From: Tetrahymena thermophila SB210
Taxonomy: Eukaryota; Ciliophora; Oligohymenophorea; Hymenostomatida; Tetrahymenidae
Direction: 5' to 3'
Length of the DNA: 64,000 nt
Assembly: GCF_000189635.1 (NCBI RefSeq)
Contig: NW_002476439.1
Coordinates: 5,205-69,204, forward strand
The translations under genes were made by a program, and so were the position numbers. Each line of letters opens with the position of its first letter. Position 1 is the first letter of the stretch. Shown here one piece after another: positions 14,001-28,593 of the stretch. The notes beneath the pieces were generated by a model. It worked only from the letters and a program-made list of their open reading frames with translations, did no database searches and was not told the DNA's origin.

Positions 14001-17000
14001 AGAATCCTCAAAACTAAATGCCTCAGCCTATAGCGCCCAATCATCCTTAAGTTTAAAGGAGTGCATATCCACAACAAGGAGAGCTAGCAGCTACCAATCA
14101 TCCATCTGAAATATATTTCAAGTAAAAGTTAAAGGAAAAATTAGAAATACAAAAGAATTAAAATATTGATTAATTTGATCTCTTGACGCAATTTTTGAGA
14201 GATCCTTTTACCGATCCCATCACTGATTGCTTCGTGATAGAAAACGATTTTTCTTTAAGAGATAATTAACTCAAAAATTAAATTAATACAATCACAAGTT
14301 AATTAAATAAAATTGAATAAAAAAGTAGAGAAAACTATCCTGTTAAACAATAGTAAATACCAGGAGGTTAATAGCAAATTCCTTAAGGTACTAATTACCT
14401 ACAAAATTAACTCACATAACCTGATGCTAATGGTCACTAACCACCCTAAAATCCTCGAGTTATAGAGTAAGAGTAAGATAGACCCCCTAAATTTAACTAA
14501 AATCCTGCTCTTATAAATTAAAGTCCCTCTAAATAACTAACCTCTTTAAATCCCTAAGGAACTAAAGGGCAGCAGCCTATATAGCCTTAACTGGGTCAGA
14601 ATGTTTAGTCTTAATTCCCTCCTCTGAACCAACCGAGCAGCTCCTAGATAGAAACAGGTGCATAGCTTCCCACTAACTAATAAATTTAACCGTAGCCTGC
14701 TCCAACTCAACCTCCAATAAACAGTCGTCGTAAAAATACGAGCAACTCTATCAAATAAGGAGAACAGCCCACCAAAAAAGTTAAGGCTAATCCATAAACG
14801 AACCCTTCCCAAAAAAACGACTAGCAAGATTTGTAAAATCCTCCTCCTGCCCCAGTTTTAGGACCAGCGCAACCCACAGTATAAGGAAATCCCATACCTC
14901 CTCAAACTAACAACGTTTAAACTTCTTTATAAAACTAGCAGCAAATCAAGTAACAAGGTTTAAAGCAACAATAACAATTTATCTAAAATTAATTGACAAA
15001 TTAGCCTCAAATCCCAAGTTCAAATTAGATTCCTTAAGATCCACAATCCTTTTAACAAAAGTAACAAAATCAAAATATTTAGCTCCAATAAAATGCATAA
15101 TAGTAGCAATTACAATAATAAAAAAACATGACTGCTCAATAAAAAAAGTCACAATAAAATTAGATATAATAATAACAAAATGTTTAATAATAAATACCAA
15201 CTCAAGTTAATCCTAACTTATAGTAACAATAATTATAATAATAGTCTTAACAGCAACAATAGCTTTAACAATAATTACAACAACAGTAAACACAATAGCC
15301 AGCAAGTAATTTATTGTAGCATAATTCTCAAATACAAAATCCCTAGAATCCAAATTTAGTTTAAAATTAGCTCTTTGTTAAATAGCAGCAAACATAACTA
15401 TAATAAACTTAATAAAATAAATAATTTTAACCACAGTCTCTTCATTCTTCAGGTCATTCGGTAGGTTAAAAATACAACCCTGCTGCTGAATAGCCATTTT
15501 AATAATAATAAAATCTTGCTTAGTAAGGAAAAGACAGTAATTTGGATAGTTATGGTAATCCTACTCCTTTTAACTCATAAATGAATACATAATAGTAACC
15601 TTAATAGCAAAGTGGTGTAACACAGCATTAGTAACAACCTAATTCTAGATAGCCACCATTATAAATTTAACAGTAGTAATAGCAAATAAATAATAGATAG
15701 AATCTTCACTAATCTAATAATGAAAGAAATATTCATTCAAGTGCTCATTTAACACCATCTAAAAATCATGCAAATAATAGTTAATAGTTCTAACAATAAT
15801 AAGCATAATAATAACAATAACAGCCAAATCCAAATCCAAATATGCAACAGTAAAATTTACAGCATAGTGGATAAAATTAATAATAGCAATAAATATTTAA
15901 CTACTAGCAAAATCCACATAATCCAAAATATCCTTAATAATAGCAACCATTACCATTAAATTAATATTAACAGCAATTTAACTCTTAGGGTGGACTAAAT
16001 CAATCTGGTAGTAGTTAGGGTGGACACTAGCCTAGTAGCTTAAATTCTTCTGCATAGCTTTTATCTAGTTAACAATAGCATGTAAGCTAGAATCCTAATA
16101 ATTAGCAATCCCAATAGCAATAACATCAATTTAGATTGAGCTAGTCAGGAGGATAAACTAACTAGATTCCATCTCAGAACCCGTAGCCAAATTCATTACA
16201 ATAATAGCAATATAATAACATGTAATAATAGTAAAATAAACCATTTAATCCATAATAGCAAATAATGAATTAATAGCAGGCTAATTAAAATCCATCTATA
16301 GGAGCTCAGATTTAAGGTTAAGGAAATCCTTAGAATATTCATCAAAATAAGTAAATGGTTGGAAGCTAGACAGGGTTGACAGATTCATAGCAATAGTAAT
16401 AAATGATTGAATAGCAGCAGCAAGCTTAGTAGAGATAATAGAAGAACAAATATTTATAAGATTAGGCTAAGTAGCAATAACAAAATTAAATGGCCTAATA
16501 ACAATAACAACAACAGTCTATTCCCAATTAAAATTAATATGCACAATAATAATCTATGAAAAGTAGTAATAATATTGAGTACTAAAGATAATCTTAAGGA
16601 TAGGGGAGTTAGAATCCTCAATAAATTCATTAACAATAACAACAAATGGTATAGTAATAACAAGTATAGTAGCAGTAACCTTTATAGCCTGGCAATCCAT
16701 AATAAGTGTAGCAAGGTTTCCCGAATTAAGTAAATAATTAACCACCTCAAAATATTTAGTAATCAACACCTCAAAGAAATGGCTAAATGTAGATAAAGGT
16801 TAATCCATAATTAGCATAAGCAGCAACTCAACCATAGATTGGCACTTAGGGAAGCTAAATGTAGCAAGGAGGCATATAAAATAACTAGATGCAAAGAAAT
16901 ACACCGCAATAAGGATAAAAGAATGCTGCTGGACCATAAAATTAAGCAGTAAATGGTCAAATTATACAATAAGGATAGTAGATTAAGCAAAATAATATTC

Positions 17001-18253
17001 CAATAAATAACAATCCAAACCAGATGAATCCCAATCCAAATTAGAAGTAATAGCAAGATCTAAGACACCAATAATAGTTATAAGAAATAGCATAGCAATA
17101 GCAAAACCCTAGCAACAATATTTAATACCAAAAAGCTTAGTTATAAGGAATGCAATAAAGGTAATAAAATCAGGAAAAAATTAATCCAAATAATCAATAG
17201 TAATAATATGGGCCTCATTATTAGAAGTAACAACAGCCAAACTAAAATATAAACTAAGTGCAAAAACCTTAATCTTAGCAGTAGATTCCAATTCATCCAA
17301 ATTAGATTACTGGATAATAGCAAATGGCTAATAACCCTTAAAATAGCAGTGGACTACAATAGCCAAACTAATAAGTAAATTCATAATTAAAATTATAACA
17401 GGGATAAAATTAATAAAATTTTGCTTAGAAAAATAACCTCTAAAACTCTAATCATCTATCTTCAAGCAATTAATACACTCCTCCGTAACAGCAGTAATAA
17501 GGAATTGGAGGACACACACCATCTTAAATACAAACTTAAAACCTTTAACAAATTCAACCTCACAATATTTCAGAAAATAGTAATATTTATTACCAATAAT
17601 AAAATTCTTCATTTTAATAGCAATTGCATGTGCCCTAATAGATGGCACAAGCGCAATAATACTAGAAACAATAGTAGCACTAAGCTTAGCAGTTTCAAAA
17701 TTAACATTCAATTCCCCCAAATTCAATTAAACAATAAAATTATAATGAAAATATAGGATACAATAATCCTGAATAACAGAACCTAAGTAGAAGCTACGAA
17801 GATATTTAAAATAGATATAATGTGCAATAACAGCAACAAGCACAAAATATGCCTTAAAATTTAACTCAGAATAATTATGAATAAGAATAAAATGTATTAA
17901 AAGCAAAGGAATACATAAGACAAGCCTGTGATTAGAGAGGTTTGGGACAACAAGATGTTACAAATTTATTCAGAGAGATTGATAACTTAGTTTTAAGAAG
18001 AAAAGATGAATTCATTATTGATTTTGAAATAGAATATAATTAGTGTTTGATTATTGAGGTAAAACTTAAAAAGAATAATGCATTTGGTTCTCTCCGAGTC
18101 GATTTTGACAGACAAACACTTAAATATAAAATTTTTTCCATGAATTATGATTATAGCTTCACTGATAAAGAAAGGGAATATGATAAGATCATGGATGTAA
18201 TTGGAGTATGGTACAAGTTCTAATAATAGCAGAATAAAGACAGCTAACCTTGA
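11012..18253 (+). CDS. Giant Gln/Asn-rich protein, about 2,413 aa, one exon
   Basis: One continuous frame from ATG 11012 to TGA 18251-18253, checked codon by codon. The same frame has an earlier ATG at 10931, so 27 more residues are possible. Residues of about 1-120 are a helical, non-repetitive segment (EFNKPRDQLQDINQRAIEKK onward). The centre is dominated by Q and N with P, S and G. Most Gln are TAA or TAG. A conventional stretch lies at about residue 1,030-1,100. Just before it is an Ala/Thr tract followed by a basic, NLS-like patch (AKRRGSS.. then RKKASKR). The last 110 residues are again ordered-looking (FREIDNLVLRRKDEF, then IIEVKLKKNNAFGSLRVDF). The composition suits a prion-like transcriptional or RNA-granule scaffold, for example a Mediator-tail type protein, but no domain was recognised and that is only a guess. 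Confidence 0.85.
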
Positions 18254-20508
18254 AAAAATAAAATAACGAACAAATGAATAATAATATCAAACTAAAATAT
18301 GAATTTAATTTAAATATTTTTTAATCTTAACCTCATAAATATAGTATAAATAATATAATATAATATCTTTTCTCAATTATCTATCTCTAAGTATACTGAA
18401 AATTAAAATTAAGCCATAGAATAACCATAATAATTATAATATAAACAATCATAATGATGATTAAATTAAATAAATAAATTAAAAAATATAAATAGTTTCA
18501 AATCTTAATCTAGAAAACTTTAACTAATATTTAATTAAAACAGCTTAGCATAATTACTAATATTTTAATTGAAATATTAATTACTAGAATATATTTAATG
18601 TTTAGAATCAATCAAACAAATAAATTTAAAAATGCTCACAAATCAATCATTTTAACTAACTTTTATTTATGTATCTATCTGTATATTTTAACAACTTCAG
18701 AAAATATAAATATAGTAATGATAAAGAACTAACACAGCACTCTTTTATTCTAATTAAATCTATCAATAACTACCTACATACATACATATTAACAAACAAA
18801 ACATCACTAATAATTCGGTTGATCAACCACTAGCTAAATCAACCAAATCAGTCAATCAATCAATCATTCAATTAATCTTTCATTCATTCAATCAATCAAT
18901 CGATCAATCAATTAATAATAAATGAGTGATAAAAATAGTTTCTGCCTAACAAATCAATTTATTATTTGGTCCTTGAATTGTAGCTAATTGATTATGTTTA
19001 GTTATTTTCTCTCTGTTTTAATAAATGTAATTCTATACATACATATATAGATATAAACTATAAATTTAATATAAAATTTCTTTTTAGTTATTTAAATTTA
19101 TAATAAAATAATATAACCTTCGATATATTTATATAATAATCGTACATTTGTATTAATTAACTCACTCTGAATTTCTTAAAGAATATCAGTTCTATTTTAT
19201 ATCTTATTATTTTAATCTAATATATCAATAATTTATCACACTAATTTTTTTATTTTCTTTTTATAATCTTATCAATATCATTTAATAATTTATCAATTGT
19301 CTTAAATCCCTTCTTTAATTATAATAATTTTATTCTTTCTAATTTTCATCTTATATCTATCACACAATTCTTTAAAAATTATATATTTCTTTCCATATAA
19401 TTTATGAATATTAAATTATCAGCAATTTATTTAATTAATGTATAATTAAAGGGGTAGGTGTGAAATTTGAAAGAAATAAAATATAAATATTTTTGAATAA
19501 ATCTTAAAATTATTCAACCGTATACCATATCATGAAATTTATACTGTCGATCCCTATTAATAGTAAATAAAATATATTGATTTTTATTTTAGAAGTTTTA
19601 AATAAACAGTATTTATCAAGATTATGTAAATTAATAATTATTAAAAATAAAGAAAATAAATTATTTTATTTTTAATTAATAGTAAATAAATTAATTCCAA
19701 TTCAATGCATTTGATTTTAATTACATAAATTTTTTATAAGTTCTATTAGCTTTAAACAGTATTAATTAATTAAAATTACATAGAAAAATTAATTTATTAA
19801 GTCAATAATTATAAAATTGTACTTACTTTTAATTAGAAATATATACAAACCCGGCAGATACTTCCATAATAATTTATATAATGAATAATCTTATCGTTTT
19901 AAAGTATATATCAATTACAAATTAATTAATAAAGTAAAATTATTGATTTTTATAACAGCATAGATAAGTAATTAATTTCAAATTATAATAATTTATTTAT
20001 TATAAAAAAATTATTAGTAAATTATATTTTGAATTTTTATATTAATAGTCAATGAATAAATAATCTTATAGATATATCATATATTAATGAATAAGTTAAC
20101 ACTATATATTTTAATATAAATTATTTATGAACTCTACAAAATTAAGTAAATAAGATATAATTTAGATTTAATTTAATATAAAAATTTTTTGTTAATATTA
20201 TTTTTTAGAATTCTAAAGAAATAAATAAATTTTCAGCTATTTAAGTTTTTTTATTGATTTAAATAAATTTAATTATTTATTTAAATAATGCTTTTGATTC
20301 AAAATTTCTTGGGGTTTTACTCTATTTTATATGAGAAAAATTAAATTTTTATTAAATTTGCTATATAAATAATTACATTGCTGTTGTTGGAATTGTTGTT
20401 GTGCTTTTCCTATTTTCATTTTTATCATTTGTGAGAGCTATCCAGTCTGCTTTTGGTTCGTCTGAAGATTTTCTTTTTTTATTTTATTTTTTTCAAAATA
20501 TTTTTTTT
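18254..20508. other. A+T-rich stretch with ATCA repeats
   Basis: Mostly non-coding. An imperfect (ATCA)n/(TTCA)n tract lies at about 18,830-18,915. A GC-richer island at 20,370-20,480 is probably the last exon of the minus-strand LRR gene or its 3' end (see that entry). Otherwise nothing recognised. Confidence 0.5.
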
Positions 20509-23500
20509 TCAAAAAATAAATTTACAAAAATTCTATTAGAACAATTAACTGGGATTCTTAAAAAGTTTTTTGCCTTCTTATTTATTTTATTCATCTGTGC
20601 TTTAATAAGGCTGGTAGGATTGGGATATTTTAGAATTTTGATTCTAAACAAAGAACTAATTCTAGGATTAACTGTGCTAAATATTAATTTCGTTTACATT
20701 TTCATCTTGGTAAAAATACTCTTTATCTTTACTGTTATATTAACTGAATTACTATTAAGTGTCTTCTTGATGTATTAATTCATTTTTTTAGCTTAGCTGG
20801 TATATGTTGTGACCTTGCTTTTTATAATTAATTAAAATCTTTGGTTGTTCTTCTTCTCTAGAATTATTTTGCTTTTCTGATTTTTATCTATTTGTTAGAG
20901 GAAGATTTTCTTGAAGATTGAGCTAGCTTGGATATTACTCTAATTTTTATCTTTGGATAATTGATTCAATATTTTATTGAGGCAAAGAATTTTCACTTTA
21001 AACACTACAAATACTTTTTTTCATTAATTGAATTGATTAAGGCATTTTTTATTGGTTTATTAAATTAGAAGAAATATTGGTGGAAGATTAATAGATTTCA
21101 TTATTCTAAGATTTCATTTACTAATGATTGCTGCTATGACTGCCTCTTTCAGTTTGAAAGTAATAACTCTCTTTACAATCTTAATTATCAGCTAAAGAGT
21201 TTTAATGATTTACTTACTAGATTTAGTTGATGTTTGATTACTTTAAACTTTAACTAGTTTGCTGCTAGTTTTAGTTACTGCTACTGCTCTAGAAGTAAAA
21301 ACTTGATTACTGTTGTATTTTACTTGCAGCAAAAGATTAAAATTAATTATTACTTTGAGGACTTAGAGAGCGATATTATAATATTTTTTTAGAGGGAGAC
21401 TGTAAATTTTGTGGCATGTTATTCTAATAGATTTAATTGAATTTGTTTGCTTAATTTTCTTAGTCATTTGTATTGACTGTTAATTTTTATACTTTCTTCT
21501 ACACTTCCTATGAATTTTTTATCATACTTTACTTCATTTATTGCCTCATTTAAAATGTCTTCAACTCATTCTCCTCTATGAAACATATCTCACGATACTT
21601 GCTATAATCAGATAAAGTCTATTTTTAAAAAATTTTTATTATCAAATATTTATTTATTTACTATTTAAGAGGATAATTACAAATAATTATCAATGTTTTT
21701 AATTCTTGACAATTTATTTTTAAAAATTAATTTTAATCATTTAATTATTGAAAAATAATAATTCTATTTAAAGATAATAAGTTATTTTTTTAAAAGATTT
21801 ATTTTTTTATCTGAAAGTAGAAAAATATTAATTTTTATTTTTTATAAAATAAATTTACATAAATGATGATGTTGGGGTCAGGAATATCTATTGCCTTCAC
21901 ATGGTTTAGCAATTTAGAAACTTATTTTGAGTAATTGGGGAACTATGTAAGAGGATTTCCTTAAAAGTTAAGTAATTCAAGGAACTTGTTTTGTTAAAGA
22001 GCAACAAGGGCTTCTAGATTTGGAAGTAAGTTGTTTTGTAAGTCAATTTATCTAATTTATTCAAGAGGAGCTGTGTTTTTTGAATGTATAAATGAAATTT
22101 AATTGTTTTAAGCATGGAGTTCTCTTAATTTGTAAAGATCTTCTAAGCCATCCAAGTTCTCTAGATAATTATAACTAATGTTTAGGAATTCAAGGTTATG
22201 AAGATCTGAAGTTGTTATTGATTTCAGAGACTTGATGCTATTAAAGGATAAATTAAGAATTCTCAAATTATTGTGGAGCAGATTTTAATTTGTTATTGAT
22301 GAAAATTATGGAATTTTTTCTATTTGACTGAATGTTATTTTGACTGCTTACGCATTTTAGAAATATTAACGCATAAGTTAAGAAGATAAAATTTCAATGT
22401 GCTCAGGATTTTCTTTGATGTAATCAAACTTGATTGCATAGAAGGGTAATTCATTGTCTTCATATGGGATGTAGTTGCAAACTTATTGCAAAAGTTATCT
22501 TTTATTTTCACTTAAATTTCTGCTGCAATCGTCATTCATCTTTTTAACTAAGTCTTTAAACATTATGCTTGTTTTTTCAAACTAAGATTTTACTGTAAAG
22601 AAATTGCTGCTTTCATCATTGTATGACTACGTCAATATCTAGTTTTCGCCAAAAATTAATGGATATTCCTATTAAGAGCTAACTAAATTTTATTATTTTT
22701 CTTTTAAATTATTATTTTCAAGTAAATTTTATTAGACAAAATTAGACTTTTGTTTCTTGTTAAAGTCTTCTACTTCATTTTAATTTTTATTTACTTTTTA
22801 TTTAGAATTCTGATTGAATTTAATTTTTTTATTATCAGATTCATCTTCGTTTTCTTCATCAAATAACTAACTATTCTCTTCGTCTTCCCTAAATTATAAA
22901 CGAGAAAATGTACTTTGCTCATTCAAAATTACTTCATCGTCTTCTCCTTCTAATTAATTCAAGCGAGAAATATCTTAAATTTCTAATTGCTCATTTTCAA
23001 TATTAGAAATCTGCTAAGTAGAAGAAATATTGATGAAACTTTAACTCTTTTGCATCATTGAACCTGAGTAATTTTCTTAGCTGTTTTAGATCAATTAGTT
23101 TTTATTACCAAATGAAGAATAAACTCCGTAATTTTGGATATTTTATTTGTTTTAGTTATTATTTATAGACTCTCTATTTCTCTCATTATTGTTTACTAAC
23201 TACTTAGGAAAATTGATGTATTCTGATAAGTTATTGCTAACAAGGAAATCAGCTAAACTGTCATCAATTTCATCTTGTTACTTAATTAATCCTGTAGGAA
23301 ATTCCTTATCGAGTATTCTGCGTAAGTTTTCAGGAGGCATATTTGTCTTAATCTGATTAGAACCTTAAAATTCAGATATATTTTTATTTTGATCTTATTT
23401 ATTTTAAGAGCTGTGAGAAATTTCTTAGATATTTTGACAAAAATGTTTATTTGCAGAATCATTAAAAGAAAAAATATTTGGATCATTATTGTATTTTGTA

Positions 23501-26500
23501 TTACTAGAGAGGTTAGCACTTGTGTTGAGATTTTTGATATAACTGTTGCAATTTTACTAAAAAGAAACTCGACTGTTGTTTTAGTTAGCATTTGAAATTG
23601 AATCACTATTGATAGAGTTTTAATTAAAATTGAACTATCTTTTTTTCATTATTTTTTGCATAGCTCTTGAACTAAAAGTAAGTTCTCTTCTATCATCGTC
23701 TGATTAAACTGATTGGATTAAATGAGAATTTTAATTATTTAAAGTTGGAGAGGCTGAAGGAGTGATTTGTTCATTTTAGTTCTAAACAGAGATACTTTAT
23801 TCACTTTCTTCTAACTTCAATGGCTTTTTACTATTTTATTTACTGTCTCCATCATCTTCATCTTAGTTGATTGTGTTCTCTTAAACTACTTTTTCCATAA
23901 TACATTCGAGCTGCTCATTCTTTAAGTTATTATTAGCACAAATAGTACCATTACTAAATTTTGCAATCATATTTTAATTTTAATTTTAAATAACTTTTGG
24001 TGTGCTGTTTCCTGAAGCGAAATTGGGAGCTGCATTATTTCCTGCTTGAAGAGAATTGAATATATTTGTATTATTAATATTCTATGTAGAAGCAGCTAAA
24101 TTCGATGTGTTATTATAAACTGTCGTTGTAGTTTACATAAGCTTGGAAATATCCACAATATCCTTGTTATTAGTTTCACCTAAAGCCATCAGTTCTGTTG
24201 CGATGTCTTAAAGAGTTACGTTTTTCATGCAAGATTCATTCATTTTTATAGCTGAAATATTCATTTATGTGGAAAAAGGTGAATTAATCATATAATCCAC
24301 ATTTCCTCCACTTTCGTTATTCATTACTTGACCGAAACCATTTTATTTATTTTGCTACACAAATTACTACTTGGACTAAATTTGTTATTGTTTCTCTCTA
24401 GAAAATTAATCTTAGATTTATTAATTATTTTATTGTTGATTGTTTCCTTACAAACCAAGTTATTTAAGTTGCTATTTCAAAGTTAAGCTGCTTGATTATC
24501 TTTAAATATTTTAGATTTATTAATTTTCTTGTTAAACTTCTGATATTTATTATTATTATTATTATAATTGCATTTATTACTTTGATAAGCTTACAAAGCA
24601 TTTGTCGTTTGATTGATTTGCTCTTGTAGAAGAAAGAGCTGATTAAGTATTTGAATGCTGTAAGTTATTTATAGGATTTTACAGTAATTAGCATTGAGAA
24701 CTAACTTTTTGTAAAGCTTTCTTTGGAGGCATACCTCTTTGAGAAAAAGCTAAGGCTTCAGCTTGCTGTTATTAAGTTATGACAATTACTTTTTTACTTT
24801 TGCTGTTTAAAATATTTTCTTCATTGTTTAGTGAGTTTTTCTTTTTATCTTCATTGGAGTTAGTGAAATAAGGTTAATTTGATTTTTTAATAGAATCAAA
24901 TTATTTAAGAGAATCTTCTCTATGGAATCTGGCAGTTTCTATATCATGGTCTTCAGTGTTGATCCTCTTCTCTTAAATATGTGCATTATTTTGTTAATTT
25001 TGAATGTTATTTATATTAATAGGGAGCTTTTAAATTTCAACATTTGATTTGATTTGAATATTGTTGTTATTATTTTAAGTATTATTTTTAAGACTATTTA
25101 CATTATTATAATTATTGTTTGAGTTTGTATTTTAAGTGTTTTAACTGCTGTTAAGTAAGTAATTGTTAGTGGTGCTTTAAACTAAATTGTTGGTGAAAAC
25201 ATGTTGATTTTAATATAAATTGTTTAATTATTATTGTTGATCTTGTATGATATTTGATTGACTTTAAGAATTTTTTATTTTTTTACTATTTGAAGTGAGA
25301 TTGTTTAATAAGTCATTAGTGGAATGTTTTTTAATTGATTCTATTGGCTTTACAAAATATTAGCTAGGACTAAGATTATTTTCATCTCTGATTGATTTTT
25401 CAGGAGATTTGAACTAAAGTGAGTTATTAACATAACCACCACCAGAGGATTAATTTGAAGATAGTTTTTTAATGCATTAAGGAGATTAAAATTTTCCTAC
25501 AGATGAACAGTTTCTATTTAATTGATTTTATTTTGGAGGAAGATTGACATTGCTGCTGTGGTGAACTCTTGAGCTGTTTGGTAAAGGAGGTATTTTGTTA
25601 AACTGTTAGTTTGAATTTAATTGCTAGTTTTACAAGTTATAACAGTTCTAAGCTTTATATTCAGTGATATTTTTATTTTATTTTTTATTATTTTATTGAT
25701 AAGGATTGTTGCATATTTTATATTCTTCTAATTCTTCTTATGCCAAAGTAATTAAAATATCACTGTTTTATTTATCACTTTCCTTTTATATAAATCTTGT
25801 ATCCTTATCTTGATTTGGCATTTGATTTTAAGCAATATTTTAATTTGAAAATTAATATTAATAAGAAGAAGGGATCTAAGTTTTATTTACAGGTGAAGAC
25901 ATACCTTCTATGTTGCTTTTAGACATTTCGATGTTTGTGTTATTTTAAAATTAAACATTAATCATATTTTCATTTTTTAATCTCATTTGGTCTCTCTTTT
26001 TATGGCGAGTTGAAGGGAAATATTATTTATTTTATTTAGGTAGTTCGCATGTTGGAATTTTATCATCTTTTTCTAAATTCTCTTATTCTTAAAATGCTTC
26101 TTGTAGATTTTTTCTGCTCTTAACAAGATTGTTTCCATTTAATACTTGCATATTTCCATTATAGCTTTGAGAGTGCTGGTGTTTCGAAGAAGAACTTTGT
26201 TGATTGTTTTAGTTAATATTATTATTGTTTGTATTAGCATTAAAATTTTGGTTTGTATTGCAAGCTGAATTAATATTCATAATGGCTTGGTTTTTTGGAG
26301 TCTTCAATGTGTTTTATGAATTCATATTAGCAAATGGTAATTGAGTTTGTATTGTGATTCCATTTACATTTATTTAGCTGTTACTCCTTTCCAAGCTTGT
26401 TTAGTTATTTGCTTTCAAATTACCATTACTTCCATTAACTTTTCTTCTCATCTTTTCAATTTACTCGTATGTTTTATCACCTTGCTAGAATATGTTAATG

Positions 26501-28593
26501 CATCTTTTGATTTTTGCCTGCTCAGGCTAAATATTCCCTACTAAGTTAAATATTTCATCCATTGTAATAAACTAATTTTTATAATATCTTAACTCTCTAG
26601 TAACATCTTTAACACTCAATCCTAGTTCATTGTATTTTTCATTATATTTTTCTTCTTCAAGCAATTAAAAATCCTATAAAAAATATTTTTTAAATAAATC
26701 AAATAGAAACAAAAAAATGTTTTTTACTTCTTATTTACTAATAATGCTATTAACTAAATCTTAAATGCTAGCTTTTCCCTATTTTTCAATTCCTTCGAAG
26801 ATATTTCTAATTTCAATAAGCCAATTCATTCTACTCATAATAAGAATTTTTTGGTTTGACTCTCTATTCGAAATAGGGCTTTTGCTGCCATGAATATTAG
26901 TTGTAGATTACTATTGATTCATGTAAGGTTGTCTGCTAGAAAAATATCCACTAACCATATGATAAGGTTATCTATTTGAGCTATTTTATTCATTAGTGTT
27001 AATTCTTTCTGTATTTTGTTACTAGTTCTAGATAATCTAATTCTATAATAATCCTTATTAGTTAATGCTATTACAAGGAGATAAAGATCTATCAGTCACA
27101 GCATTTGGTTTCTTTTAAACAGCTATTCTCTGTAAATCAAGAGGTGGCACCATAGAATTAAGTAAAACCCCAGTTCTAACTTTTGAAATTTTTTATTACT
27201 GCTAATTTAATTGCTGTTAATTACAAATGCTTTCTTATTTAATTAAACCTATTAAAAATTATTAAAATATTTTATTTATTTATAAAAATAAAATTTTCAA
27301 ATGAATCTCTTTAATCAAATGAATTTTTTTAATGCAAAAAACAATGTTTTATTTTTTTAATTTATAAAATGATTATTTATCATCAAAATATAAATTTTTT
27401 TAACGTGAAATAAAATAAATTTAGAAATAATTTGAATATTTACCTGCTTTGAAACTAGAAACTTATTATATTGGGAGCTATTATTATTGTAATTACTAAT
27501 AAGGTGACTATATAGTTTTATTGCTTTAGCAAGAATTTAATGTTGAATTAATGTTAAATGCCTAGCTTTATTAAGAAGTGTTTGAATTATTGTCTCCAAT
27601 TTAAGATTGCTTTGTAGTTAGTTGCTATGCATTGGTAGAATTAGAAGCTATGCTTGAGCTATGACTAGCTGAGTTATTAATGTTTTACTTTGCTTGATTT
27701 ATTTTCTCTAATACCTGCTCTCTAAGAGATTAAGCCTTACCTTACTGCTACTATTGCTATTAAATACACATCTAATTAAATGAATACTAGCTTTCTGATT
27801 CTATGCAAATATTCTTTTCTGATTGAATAGCAAAATTTTTCAATTTTTGAATGTGATTTTCATTTAGGTCTATATTTAATAATAATATTTAGTAAAATAT
27901 CATAGAAGCTTATATAAATATTACAATTGCCTGTAAGAATTACTGCTTGAATTGTATTCTAATCGTTAATAAGGTCGAAGAAACAGGTTATTTACTAAAT
28001 TTTATAAAATGATTGAAGGTTATTGATAGGGTTGGACTAGAAATTTTGCAAAATTTAAATTCAAATATTGAATGGAGTGTTTAAGATGGTTAAATTGATG
28101 TTTTTAATAACAACTGTTAAGAAGATTGAGTGTATGAATGATTAATTTTCAAAATAGGTTTAAAGCATTTTGAATGTTTAAATTTCAAAGTAACAAAAAA
28201 GAGGCAAAAGATGAATTTATTTATTGATTAATTAATTAAATGAATGTTTTAATGATATTATTTAAATAGTATTGAAGAAATATCTATTTATCTATCAATA
28301 TATTATTTACTTCTAATTAATTATAGCTGAAATCTATCGTCAATATATATTTGTCATTCTATTTTTAAATTAAAAATATGTTTTCTTTAAAACATTTTCT
28401 TTTATTTTACTGATAGTGTTCTCAAAAGAGGCAAAATATCTATATCGTTTAGTCCTTGGTTGCTCAAATTCATTTCTATATACTAATGAGGGTCTTTTAT
28501 AATATTGAAGCATGATTTACTTAAAATATCAATACCATTTAAATGCTAATTTACCCTACTCAGACTTTTTAAAAATTGTAATTATTGAAACAT
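20509..28593 (-). CDS. Giant leucine-rich-repeat protein with EF-hand-like segment
   Basis: A spliced gene of roughly 2,400 residues. Exon 28593-28411 starts MFQQLQFLKSLSRV and contains LRR units (YIEMNLSNQGLNDIDILPLL). Exon 28358-28311 continues them (ILTIDFSYNQLE), and LLNIDLNENHIQKLKNF follows near 27.85 kb; the joins between 28.31 and 27.9 kb are unresolved. Introns read clearly at 27443-27249 and 26727-26674. Between them lies an EF-hand-like segment (MNWLIEIRNIFEGIEKQGK). Then comes a long Asn/Ser/Gln-rich region. The C-terminal LRR block is at about 22.3-21.86 kb (LEFLNISYNYLENLDGLEDL). An intron at 21858-21619 precedes a Q/S-rich tail. TGA at 20509 closes the frame, but a GTAAAT donor just before it could splice into the 20.48-20.37 kb island. 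Probable cytoskeletal or ciliary scaffold, by inference. It could also be two genes. Confidence 0.65.

Noticed and set aside
12083-17756. Many hydrophobic Leu-rich ORFs on both strands within the Q/N-rich gene
   Set aside because: They are frame or antisense shadows of CAA/TAA/AAT repeats (poly-Leu and poly-Ile readings). The continuous plus frame explains the sequence fully.
20401-20778. Hydrophobic plus-strand ORF of 125 aa resembling a membrane protein
   Set aside because: It is antisense to the Q/S-rich tail of the minus-strand LRR gene, which is in frame with upstream exons and has better codon use.
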